The position numbers and the translations under genes are program-made. Below, one piece after another: positions 45,407 through 53,339 of a stretch of 64,000 nt of DNA. The stretch covers positions 2,809,001-2,873,000 of the forward strand of contig NZ_CP060298.1 in the NCBI RefSeq assembly GCF_014303395.1, written 5' to 3'. Below the pieces are notes generated by a model. It was not told where the DNA came from. It made no database searches and worked only from the letters and a program-made list of their open reading frames with translations. Origin of the DNA: Nakamurella sp. PAMC28650. Its GTDB lineage: Bacteria; Actinomycetota; Actinomycetes; Mycobacteriales; Nakamurellaceae. Each line of letters starts with the position of its first letter. Position 1 is the stretch's first letter.

Positions 45407-46476
45407 ACCTCGACGGGCCTGGTCCGGAGTCGCTGACCCTGGTGCCGCGGTCGGAGACCAGGCAGACCGGCAAGGATTTCAGGAGCGACCAGGAGGTGCG
45501 CTGGTGTCCCGGCTGCGGGGACTACGCCATTCTTGCTGCGGTGCAAGGTTTTCTACCCGAACTCGGCCTGGCCCGCGAGAACGTCGTCTTCGTCTCCGGC
45601 ATCGGGTGTGCCGCGCGTTTCCCGTACTACCTGAACACCTTCGGCATGCATTCCATCCACGGCCGTGCGCCCGCGATCGCCACCGGCCTGGCCGTCACCC
45701 GGCCGGATCTCTCGGTCTGGGTGGTCACCGGTGACGGTGATGCTCTCTCGATCGGGGGCAATCATCTGATCCATGCGTTGCGGCGCAACGTGAATCTGAA
45801 GATCCTGCTGTTCAACAACCGCATCTACGGATTGACCAAGGGTCAGTACTCTCCCACCTCCGAGGTCGGAAAGCTGACGAAGTCATCCCCGATGGGGTCG
45901 GTGGACGCACCGTTCAACCCGATCTCGCTGGCGATCGGGGCCGAGGCCACCTTCGTCGCACGGACGATCGACTCCGACCGCAAGCACCTCACGTCCGTGC
46001 TCAGGGCCGCCGCGGCGCACCGGGGTACCGCCCTCGTGGAGATCTACCAGAACTGCAACATCTTCAACGACGGCGCGTTCGATCCGTTGAAGGATTCGGC
46101 GACCAGGGACGACGTGACCATCCGACTGGAGCACGGCGCGCCGATCGTCTTCGGCGTCGACGGCGAGCACTGCGTGGTGCGGGACGAATCCGGTCACCTA
46201 TCGATCGCCGAGACCGTCTCGTTGCCAACGGGTGTCACACCGGTCGTGCACGACGCGCGTGACGTGGACCCCACGTTCGCGTTCGCGCTGTCCCGGTTGT
46301 CGCAGCCGGAGACGTTGGCCAATACCCCGATCGGCGTCTTCCGGGACGTCGACCGGCCCACCTACGACACCGGGATGGCCGAGCAGATCGAGTCGGCCAT
46401 CACGCGGCAGGGGCACGGTGACCTTGCTGCCCTGCTCGCCGGCCGGGACACCTGGACCGTCGCGCCCCCGACCTGA
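45403..46476 (+). CDS. korB: 2-oxoglutarate:ferredoxin oxidoreductase, beta subunit
   Basis: KorB binds thiamine diphosphate and a [4Fe-4S] cluster. The 357-aa product shows WCPGCGDYAI (about residue 30) and GIGCAARFPYYL (about 66), which hold cluster cysteines, the TPP-binding motif GDGDALSIGGNHLIHALRRNVN (about 109-130) and LFNNRIYGLTKGQYSPTS (about 136). The GTG start has GGGGGAG upstream and overlaps korA. No ferredoxin gene is adjacent. In actinobacteria KorAB can bypass or complement 2-oxoglutarate dehydrogenase in the TCA cycle. Confidence 0.94.
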   Translation: MNLDGPGPESLTLVPRSETRQTGKDFRSDQEVRWCPGCGDYAILAAVQGFLPELGLARENVVFVSGIGCAARFPYYLNTFGMHSIHGRAPAIATGLAVTRPDLSVWVVTGDGDALSIGGNHLIHALRRNVNLKILLFNNRIYGLTKGQYSPTSEVGKLTKSSPMGSVDAPFNPISLAIGAEATFVARTIDSDRKHLTSVLRAAAAHRGTALVEIYQNCNIFNDGAFDPLKDSATRDDVTIRLEHGAPIVFGVDGEHCVVRDESGHLSIAETVSLPTGVTPVVHDARDVDPTFAFALSRLSQPETLANTPIGVFRDVDRPTYDTGMAEQIESAITRQGHGDLAALLAGRDTWTVAPPT

Positions 46477-46523
46477 TGACCCCGTCCCACACGATCAGCA
46501 CAGAAATGGAAGTGGAACAGAAC

Positions 46524-47777
46524 ATGGCACAAGCAGTGATCGTCGCCGCCACCCGCTCACCGATCGGCCGGGCCTTCAAGGGCTCGCTGCGCGGTATGCG
46601 GCCCGACGACATGGTGGTCCAGATGGTCAGGGCGGCACTGGATCAGGTACCCGAACTGGACCCGACCACCATCGACGACCTGCTGCTGGGCTGCGGGTCG
46701 CCCGGTGGTGAGCAGGGTTTCAACATGGCCAGGGTGGTCGCGGTCGCGCTGGGTCTGGACACCGTGCCGGGTGCCACCATCACGCGCTACTGCTCCTCGA
46801 GCGTGCAGACCACCCGGATGGCGATGCACGCGATCCGCGCCGGTGAGGGCCACGTCTTCGTCTCGGCGGGCGTGGAGGCGGTCAGCCGCGCCGGCCTGGG
46901 CGCGGCCGACAACCCGCCGTTCGACCCGAAGGCCGACCCGCACGCCCGCAACCCGTGGACCAACGCCACCTATGCGGACGCCCAGATCCGGTCGGCCGCG
47001 AGAGCCGCGGCCGGCGCCGGTGTCTGGCACGACCCGCGCGTGGACGGGGAGGTCCCCGACATCTACATCGCGATGGGACAGACCGCCGAGAACGTGGCCG
47101 GGCTGCGGTCGGTCAGTCGGGCGGAGCAGGACGAGTTCGCCTGCAGGTCGCAGAATCTGGCCGAAGCTGCTGCCGCCGACGGCTTCTGGAAGCGGGAGAT
47201 CACCCCGCTGACCCTGCCGGACGGGTCGGTGATGGAGGCAGACGACTGCCCGCGGCCGGGAACCACTCTGGAGGCGCTCGCCGGGCTCAAGCCGGTGTTC
47301 CGCCCGGACGGCACCGTCACCGCGGGCAACGCCTGCCCGCTGAACGACGGCGCGGCCGCCCTGGTGATCATGAGCGACACACGGGCCGCCGAGCTGGGCA
47401 TCACGCCGCTGGCGCGCGTGGTGGCCACCGGCGTCTCGGGTCTGTCGCCGGAGATCATGGGGCTCGGTCCGGTCGAGGCGAGTCGCAAAGCCCTTGCGCT
47501 GGCCGGTATGTCGATCAACGACATCGATCTGGTCGAGATCAACGAGGCCTTCGCCGCCCAGGTGATCCCCAGCTACCAGGAACTCGGCATCGATCTCGAC
47601 CGGCTGAACGTCAACGGCGGCAGCATCGCCGTCGGCCACCCGTTCGGGATGACCGGCGCCCGCATCACCAACACGCTGCTCAACGGACTTCGCAGCCGTG
47701 ACAAGACCTTCGGTCTGGAAACCATGTGCGTGGGCGGCGGCCAGGGCATGGCGGTGATCTTCGAGCGGCTGAGCTGA
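46524..47777 (+). CDS. acetyl-CoA C-acyltransferase (thiolase, FadA-like)
   Basis: Thiolase cleaves 3-ketoacyl-CoA with CoA, or condenses acetyl-CoA, in fatty acid metabolism. The 417-aa product has the acylation Cys in ITRYCSSSVQTTRMAMHA (about residue 92), the INEAFAAQV loop (about 347), GHPFGMTGAR with the catalytic His (about 375) and the second Cys in MCVGGGQGMA (about 402). ATG before AQAVIVAATRSPIGRA was selected from family starts; an upstream ATG overlapping the korB stop (TGATG) would add 16 residues and may serve for coupling. The link to KorAB may be shared provision or use of acyl-CoA. Confidence 0.92.
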   Translation: MAQAVIVAATRSPIGRAFKGSLRGMRPDDMVVQMVRAALDQVPELDPTTIDDLLLGCGSPGGEQGFNMARVVAVALGLDTVPGATITRYCSSSVQTTRMAMHAIRAGEGHVFVSAGVEAVSRAGLGAADNPPFDPKADPHARNPWTNATYADAQIRSAARAAAGAGVWHDPRVDGEVPDIYIAMGQTAENVAGLRSVSRAEQDEFACRSQNLAEAAAADGFWKREITPLTLPDGSVMEADDCPRPGTTLEALAGLKPVFRPDGTVTAGNACPLNDGAAALVIMSDTRAAELGITPLARVVATGVSGLSPEIMGLGPVEASRKALALAGMSINDIDLVEINEAFAAQVIPSYQELGIDLDRLNVNGGSIAVGHPFGMTGARITNTLLNGLRSRDKTFGLETMCVGGGQGMAVIFERLS

Positions 47778-47809
47778 GGCCCGCCGCCTGCTGCGGGGTC
47801 GCCCCCTGC

Positions 47810-48718
47810 CTATGCCCGGGGGCGCGCCCCGACGTGCGCTGCGGCGGCGGTACCGGCTGCCACCCCCGCGCGCAGCGAGTCCAGCGGCGGGGCCCCGGCC
47901 AGCCAACTGGCCAGCAGGCCCGCGTTGAAAGCGTCACCCGCACCGGTGGAGTCGGTCTCGTGGACCTGCGGGGCCGGGACGGTGACCCTGGCCTCCGCGT
48001 CGTACCAGGACGCACCGTGCCGCCCGTGGGTGACCACCACCGCGGTGACGACCCCCAGGACGGCCTCGACCCCGCCCAGCGCTCCCAGTTCCGCGTCGTT
48101 CGGGAGGAGGAGGTCGATGCCGGCGACCCAGGACAGGAAGGTCTCCGCCCCCACCGCCGGGATGTGGTTGGCCGCCTGCGGGTCGACCGAGGTCGTCCAT
48201 CCCGCTGCCCTGGCCCTGGCCAGCGACGCCAGGCCGGCGGGCCGGGAACCCTCGTCGAGCAGCACGTAGCCCGAGAGATGAAGGTGGCCACGGCCTTCCA
48301 CGGCGGGCAGAACGACATCGGCGGGGCAGAACGCCGCGTTCGCGCCACGGTCGGCGAGCATCGTCCGATCCCCGTCGGGAGCCACCAGCACGACCACGCA
48401 GCAGGTGGGCAGCAGCGGATCGATGGCGAAGTGGCAGTCCACTCCCGCGGCGGTCAGTTCGGAGGCGGCCGTCCGGCCGGCCTCGTCCGCACCGACCCTG
48501 GCGATCAGCGAGACGTCGACGTCCTGCCTGGCCAGCCAGGCCGCCGTGTTGCCCCCCGCCCCGCCCGGGGCCACCGCCACCGTGGCCCTGGTGTCGTGAC
48601 CGAAGACGACGGCTCCGGCCAGTTTGGCGACCACGTCGAGCCCGACGTCGCCGACCACCGTCACATGGGGCCGGGAGGATTTCACGTGCGGTCGGGAGGA
48701 TGGGGTCACGGCGGTCAT
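47810..48718 (-). CDS. PfkB family carbohydrate kinase, probable pseudouridine kinase partner
   Basis: The 302-aa ribokinase-like product has the N-terminal PfkB signature GGAGGNTAAWLARQDVDVSLIARVGADEAG (about residue 52) and the C-terminal DSTGAGDAFNAG with the catalytic base Asp (about 262). Its ATG overlaps the psuG stop as ATGA. In many bacteria psuG is paired with a PfkB-type pseudouridine kinase (PsuK) that makes pseudouridine 5'-phosphate, and the context suggests the same here. Other PfkB substrates (ribose, adenosine) cannot be excluded from sequence. Confidence 0.85.
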   Translation of the reverse strand: MTAVTPSSRPHVKSSRPHVTVVGDVGLDVVAKLAGAVVFGHDTRATVAVAPGGAGGNTAAWLARQDVDVSLIARVGADEAGRTAASELTAAGVDCHFAIDPLLPTCCVVVLVAPDGDRTMLADRGANAAFCPADVVLPAVEGRGHLHLSGYVLLDEGSRPAGLASLARARAAGWTTSVDPQAANHIPAVGAETFLSWVAGIDLLLPNDAELGALGGVEAVLGVVTAVVVTHGRHGASWYDAEARVTVPAPQVHETDSTGAGDAFNAGLLASWLAGAPPLDSLRAGVAAGTAAAAHVGARPRA

Positions 48719-49641
48719 GCAGCCTTCGACGCCTTCGCCAGCGCGACCGCGACGTGTCCGGCCAGATCGGCGTTGCTCAGCACCAGGTCGACGTTCACCC
48801 TCAGGCTCGCTCCGTGGGTGGCGTCGTGGAAGAACTCCAGCAACCGGGGCGTGACGGCCTTGCCGGTGATGTCCTCCGACTCCAGCAGCTCCAGACCTCT
48901 GGCCAGCGTCTCGTCGTGCAACGCCAGGTCGAGTTGGAGCTCGGGGGGCAGCGGATTGGCCAGCACGACGCCGGCCGGGTCGGTGGCCAGTTCACGCCTG
49001 GCCAGCACGACCGCGGCGGCCTGCTCGGGCGTGTCGATCCGCCACGGCACCTGGTAGCCGGAGTCGGAGAGGTAGAAGCCAGGGAAGGCATCGGTGCGGT
49101 AGCCGATCACCGGGACCGACAGTGTCTCCAGGTACTCGAGGGTGCCGGGCACGTCCAGGATCGATTTGACGCCCGCGCAGACCACCATCACCGGGGTACA
49201 AGCCAGGATCCCGAGGTCCGCCGAGACGTCGAAGCTCTGCGCGGCCCCCCGGTGCACGCCCCCGAGGCCGCCGGTGGCGAACACCGAGATCCCGGCGCGG
49301 TGGGCCAGGGCCGAGGTGGAGGCGACGGTGGTGGCACCGTCCTGCCCGAGCGCCAGCGCGACGCCCAGGTCGCGGACCGACAGCTTGGCGATGTCGTCCG
49401 ACTCGCAGAGACGGTCGAGGTCCCTGGGCAGCAGCCCGATCCGGACCTTGCCGTCCAGCACGGCGATCGTGGCCGGCACCGCTCCGGTGCTGCGCACCCG
49501 GTCCTCGATCTGGTCGGCGATCACCCGGTTGTCCCCGCGGGGGAGGCCGTGGGCCAGGATCGTCGACTCCAGCGCCACGACGGCGCCGCCGCGCGCCAGG
49601 GCATCGGCAACTTCGGGATGGATCTCGATGATCGTACTCAC
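48715..49641 (-). CDS. psuG: pseudouridine-5'-phosphate glycosidase
   Basis: PsuG breaks the C-C glycosidic bond of pseudouridine 5'-phosphate, giving uracil and ribose 5-phosphate. The 308-aa product has ALARGGAVVALESTILAHGLPRGDNRVIADQIED (about residues 12-45), VPATIAVLDGKVRIGL (about 53), a Lys-containing KLSVRDLGVALALGQDGATTVASTSALAHRAGI (about 84-115) and FATGGLGGVHRGA (about 120), all typical. The GTG start gives the family start STIIEIHPEV but has no clear ribosome-binding site. The gene runs into the PfkB kinase with a 4-bp overlap. Confidence 0.93.
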   Translation of the reverse strand: MSTIIEIHPEVADALARGGAVVALESTILAHGLPRGDNRVIADQIEDRVRSTGAVPATIAVLDGKVRIGLLPRDLDRLCESDDIAKLSVRDLGVALALGQDGATTVASTSALAHRAGISVFATGGLGGVHRGAAQSFDVSADLGILACTPVMVVCAGVKSILDVPGTLEYLETLSVPVIGYRTDAFPGFYLSDSGYQVPWRIDTPEQAAAVVLARRELATDPAGVVLANPLPPELQLDLALHDETLARGLELLESEDITGKAVTPRLLEFFHDATHGASLRVNVDLVLSNADLAGHVAVALAKASKAA

Positions 49642-49736
49642 GGTGTTGATGGCATCATGGGACGAGCCATGGTGCCAAACCCGGGACCGCCGGAGACGCC
49701 GTGCCGCACATCTCCACCACCGGAAAGGGACCTGCC

Positions 49737-49979
49737 ATGACGTCGACCGAGGTGCTCGAGAAGCCCGATGAGCAGACCATCGACCGGTCGACCGACGACG
49801 GTCCGAAGATGTTCCACTACGTCCGGAAGGCCAAGATCGCCGAGAGTGCGGTGATGGGCAACATGGTCGTCGCCCTGTGCGGAGAGACCTTCCCGGTGAC
49901 GAAGTCCGCCAAGCCCGGCTCGCCGGTGTGCCCGGACTGCAAGAAGATCTTCGACTCGATGCCCAAGGGCCGCGACTGA
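49737..49979 (+). CDS. DUF3039 family putative zinc-ribbon protein
   Basis: The 80-aa product has FHYVRKAKIAESAVMGNMVVALCGETFPV and then PVCPDCKKIFDSMP: one His, one Cys and a CxxC pair that could form a small zinc site. The family is restricted to actinobacteria and has no assigned function. The ATG has a strong GGAAAGGGA at ideal distance; an upstream GTG would add 12 residues. It lies about 1.5 kb from the SF2 helicase gene, separated by the yihY-like gene on the other strand. Confidence 0.85.
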   Translation: MTSTEVLEKPDEQTIDRSTDDGPKMFHYVRKAKIAESAVMGNMVVALCGETFPVTKSAKPGSPVCPDCKKIFDSMPKGRD

Positions 49980-49990
49980 CGCTGACCGAA

Positions 49991-50117
49991 CACCCACTCT
50001 CGTCACCGAGCACCTGCCGTCGCCACCGACCACCCGCTCGTTGTGATCGTCGGGGTGTGGCGTGGCGACAGCAGGTGCGGCGTGGGGACAGCAGGTGCAC
50101 CGCGGCGACAGCAGGTG
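49991..50117. repeat. Intergenic facing-array repeat, locus C (20-nt units)
   Basis: The left half has degenerate 20-nt units beginning CACCCACTCTC (49991), CACCTGCCGTCGCCACC (50011) and CACCCGCTCG (50031). The right half has three units in opposite orientation, GTGGCGACAGCAGGTG at 50062, GTGGGGACAGCAGGTG at 50082 and GCGGCGACAGCAGGTG at 50102, again a period of 20. The best left/right pair is complementary over 16 bases with one mismatch. It occupies the gap between convergent DUF3039 and yihY-like genes and so may terminate both. Confidence 0.78.
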
Positions 50118-50120
50118 TGG

Positions 50121-51413
50121 CTACTCGGCCACGGGTCCGCGTTCGTCGAAGCGTTCCGGATCGAACCGCTGCCAACGGCGGATCTCCCGTTTCGGGATCT
50201 TGGGCGGGTAGTACTCCAGCAGGGCGTTGTTGAACTGCGCCCCGATGATGATCGCCATCGCGACGAAGTAGTAGAAGAGCAGGAACGTGATCGGGACGGC
50301 CAGCGCCCCGTAGGTCAGGCCGTGCGAGTAGACGTACGTCAGGTACAGCCGCAGTCCGAAGCTCGCCACCAGGAAGACGGCCGCCGCCAGGAAGGCCCCC
50401 GGCAGGCCGCGTTTCCAGGCGTGGCGATGCTTCGGGGCCAGCTTGTAGAGGGTGGCCAGCAGCAGCACCAGTCCGATCACCAGCACCGGGTAGTAGACGA
50501 TCCCGACGATGGTGCTGACCTGGCTCTGGAAGTTCTTCGGGAACAGCTCCGGGAGCGTGGTGGGGCCGATCGCCAGGAGCGGCAGCAGGAAGACGCCGGA
50601 GACCAGGGCGGCCAGGTACAGGCCCAGGGCGAAGAACCGCTCGGCCACCGGATGCCGGGCCTCGTGCTGCCCGTAGGCGATGGTGATCGACTCGACGAAG
50701 GCGCTCATCGCCGAGGAGCCGGCCCAGAGGCTGATCACGAAGCCGACGGAGACGACGTCGGCCTGTCCGTTGCGCAGGATGGTGTCGACCGTGTTGCCGA
50801 CCAGGTTCTGGGCGACCTCCTGGTTGAAGATGCCGTGCAGGAAGATGTCGATCTGGTCGCGGACCTTGTTGATGGTGTCCTTGCCGAACCAGTTGGCCAC
50901 GAACCCGACCGAGCCGAGCAGGGCCAGCAGGAGTGGAGCGGTGGACAGGGCCGACCAGAAGGCCGCCTGCGAGCTCATCCCGAACAGCGAGTCGCTCCAG
51001 GCCTTGGACAGGGTCCGTCCGGCCACCTTCCGCCAGCGATGACGCACCGGGGGCTCCACCGGGGGGACGGACGGCACCGGACCACTGGACAGCATTCCGG
51101 TGGCCAGTCGGTGCCACGGCACGGTCAGGTTGTCGGCGGGCGAGGTGGCGGTGTGCTCGGATCGTCCTGGGTGCTCGACCGGGGTCACCGGCCGGGCCAC
51201 CTGCGGTCGGTGCAGGGCCACGGTGGCGCTGGAGTCTGGATCGGTGGGGTTCCGGCGGTACTGGTCGGTCGTGGCACGCGGTGCGGCGCGGGCGGTCGGC
51301 AGGCGCCCGGGGCGCTCTTCGTCCGAGTGGCTGGCACTTGTCACCCCCCGAGCATGCCCGCTCGCAGCACCGTCCGCGGTCAGACATTCCACACCGGGAC
51401 GAACTTGTGACAC
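50121..51413 (-). CDS. YihY/virulence factor BrkB family membrane protein
   Basis: The product (up to 430 aa) has a low-complexity hydrophilic N-terminus of about 120 residues and a BrkB/YihY membrane domain with six or so helices: SLFGMSSQAAFWSALSTAPLLLALLGS, VGFVISLWAGSSAMSAFVESITIAYG, GLYLAALVSGVFLLPLLAI and PITFLLFYYFVAMAIIIGAQFNNALLEYYPP. The family was once described as RNase BN but that is not supported; its role is unknown. The start is uncertain: the GTG used has GGAG 11 bases upstream, and another GTG lies 23 codons downstream. Confidence 0.82.
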   Translation of the reverse strand: MSQVRPGVECLTADGAASGHARGVTSASHSDEERPGRLPTARAAPRATTDQYRRNPTDPDSSATVALHRPQVARPVTPVEHPGRSEHTATSPADNLTVPWHRLATGMLSSGPVPSVPPVEPPVRHRWRKVAGRTLSKAWSDSLFGMSSQAAFWSALSTAPLLLALLGSVGFVANWFGKDTINKVRDQIDIFLHGIFNQEVAQNLVGNTVDTILRNGQADVVSVGFVISLWAGSSAMSAFVESITIAYGQHEARHPVAERFFALGLYLAALVSGVFLLPLLAIGPTTLPELFPKNFQSQVSTIVGIVYYPVLVIGLVLLLATLYKLAPKHRHAWKRGLPGAFLAAAVFLVASFGLRLYLTYVYSHGLTYGALAVPITFLLFYYFVAMAIIIGAQFNNALLEYYPPKIPKREIRRWQRFDPERFDERGPVAE

Positions 51414-51544
51414 TTGCCGCTGCTCCGGCTCGGGGTGCGGCGCGGTGTCGGCCGCCGCCGGTAGCCTCTACCCGGCGGTGCGATCAGGGCGCCGCCGTCG
51501 TCGGTTTCGATGCGGTTCGTGAGTGATGGGCGGGGGAGCGGGAA

Positions 51545-53296
51545 GTGGCCTTCGTCCCCGTCGGAGTCGATCCGGCACGCCTGCGACGCTGGCAGCGGGA
51601 GGCCATGGCCTCCTACGAAGAAGCCGGTGCCAAGGATTTCCTGGTCACCGCGACGCCCGGTGCCGGCAAGACGACGTTTGCGCTGGCCGTGGCCTGTCGC
51701 CTGCTGATCAGCCGCGTCGTCGACCGCATCGTCGTCGTCGCCCCGACCGACCACCTGCGCACCCAGTGGGCCGATGCCGCCGCCGAGGTCGGACTCAACC
51801 TCGACCCGACGATGACGAACGCCCAGGGCCCGGTGCCCGACGGCGCCCACGGCTACGTCACCACCTACGCGCAGGTGGCCGGCCGGCCGATCATCCATGC
51901 CGCGCGGTCGGGCCGGAAGCGTTCGCTGGTGATCCTGGACGAGATCCACCATGCCGGCGACGGCCTGAGCTGGGGCGAGGCGGTCGCCGAGGCCTTCAGC
52001 GACGTGCACCGCCGACTGTCGTTGACCGGCACACCCTTTCGGACCCGACCGGACGAGCGCATCCCGTTCGTCGGCTACGAGATGGACGGCGAACTGCTGC
52101 GCTCGATTGCCGACTACACGTACGGATATCGCCAGGCGCTGGCCGACACCGTCGTGAGACCGGTCGTGTTCGCCGCCTATACCGGCGTCTCCCGCTGGCG
52201 CAACAACGCCGGTGAGGTGGTCGCCGCGTCGCTCACCGACGCCGGGACCAGGTCCGTCGAGGCGGCGGCCTGGAAGACCGCGCTCGACCCGTCCGGCGGA
52301 TGGGTGCCGCACGTCATCGCGGCGATGGACGAGCGGATCACGCACCTGCGCGCCACCGGTATGCCCGACGCGGCCGGCCTGGTGCTGGCCAGCGACCAGG
52401 ACGATGCGCGTGCCTATGCCGACGTCGTCAAGCGGCTGACCGGTGAGCAGCCCATGCTGATCCTGTCGGACGATCCGAGAGCGTCCAGGAAGATCGAGGA
52501 GTTCCGCACGTCGACCAGGCGGATCGCGGTCTGCGTCCGGATGATCTCGGAGGGGGTGGACGTGCCCCGCGCGGCCTGCCTGGCGTGGATGACGAGCTAT
52601 CGCACCCCGCTGTTCTTCGCGCAGGCCGTCGGCCGCGTCGTGCGGGCCAGGGGCGTCCACGAGTCGGCCACCGTGTTCCTGCCGGCCGTGCGTCCGCTGC
52701 TGACGCTGGCCGCCGAGATGGAGATCGACCGCAACTACGTGATGGCGCCGCCTCCGAAGGGGGTGGACGACGAGGATGCTCTTGACATGCCGGTACCAGA
52801 GCCGGCCGAACGTGAGCAGGGCGAGTTCGAGATGCTCGACTCGCAGGCCGAGTTCGCCCACGTACTGCACTCCGGCCGTGCTGTCACCGCCGAACCGCTG
52901 GTGGGTGGTCCGGTCAGCGAGGACGACGAGGCATACCTCGGTCTGCCCGGGCTCCTGACGGCCGAGCAGACGGCGGCCGTGCTGGCCCGGCGCGATTCGG
53001 ACCTACGCCGCCGGGTCGACACGGCGGCCCGCGACCATCAGATGGCCGGCGGGAACCTGTTCACCGCCTCCGAGAAGTCCTCCGAGGGACTGTCGGACGG
53101 TCACGCCGGCTGGCGGGCCGCCGCCGAACTGCGCCGCGAGGTCAACCAGCTCGTCGGGCGGGTCGCCGCACGCACCGGATCACCGCACGCCCAGGTGCAT
53201 TCGCAGATCCGGCGCGCCGTTCCGGGACCACCGTCCGCGGCCGCCGCGGCCGAAGTGCTGGAACGCCGCCGCGACCATCTGCTGGGCATGCTGTAG
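51545..53296 (+). CDS. DEAD/DEAH-box SF2 helicase
   Basis: The 583-aa product has an N-terminal RecA domain with LRRWQREAMASYEEAG (Q-motif-like), Walker A ATPGAGKTTFALAVA (about residue 36), VVVAPTDHLRTQW (motif Ia), LVILDEIHHAG with the DEIH box (about 130) and LSLTGTPFR (motif III, about 160). The C-terminal RecA domain has RIAVCVRMISEGVDVPRA (motif V, about 325) and FAQAVGRVVRARG (motif VI, about 363). An additional tail of about 180 residues is not conserved. GTG start with GGGGGAGCGGGAA immediately upstream. Substrate, DNA or RNA, is unknown. Confidence 0.9.
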   Translation: MAFVPVGVDPARLRRWQREAMASYEEAGAKDFLVTATPGAGKTTFALAVACRLLISRVVDRIVVVAPTDHLRTQWADAAAEVGLNLDPTMTNAQGPVPDGAHGYVTTYAQVAGRPIIHAARSGRKRSLVILDEIHHAGDGLSWGEAVAEAFSDVHRRLSLTGTPFRTRPDERIPFVGYEMDGELLRSIADYTYGYRQALADTVVRPVVFAAYTGVSRWRNNAGEVVAASLTDAGTRSVEAAAWKTALDPSGGWVPHVIAAMDERITHLRATGMPDAAGLVLASDQDDARAYADVVKRLTGEQPMLILSDDPRASRKIEEFRTSTRRIAVCVRMISEGVDVPRAACLAWMTSYRTPLFFAQAVGRVVRARGVHESATVFLPAVRPLLTLAAEMEIDRNYVMAPPPKGVDDEDALDMPVPEPAEREQGEFEMLDSQAEFAHVLHSGRAVTAEPLVGGPVSEDDEAYLGLPGLLTAEQTAAVLARRDSDLRRRVDTAARDHQMAGGNLFTASEKSSEGLSDGHAGWRAAAELRREVNQLVGRVAARTGSPHAQVHSQIRRAVPGPPSAAAAAEVLERRRDHLLGML

Positions 53297-53339
53297 CCGG
53301 CGATCACGACGATCGCCGTGGTCGCGGCGGGCCGGATGA

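Noticed and set aside
49991-50117. Possible small CRISPR array
   Set aside because: Units are 20 nt with almost no spacer, orientation switches in the middle and no cas gene is nearby.
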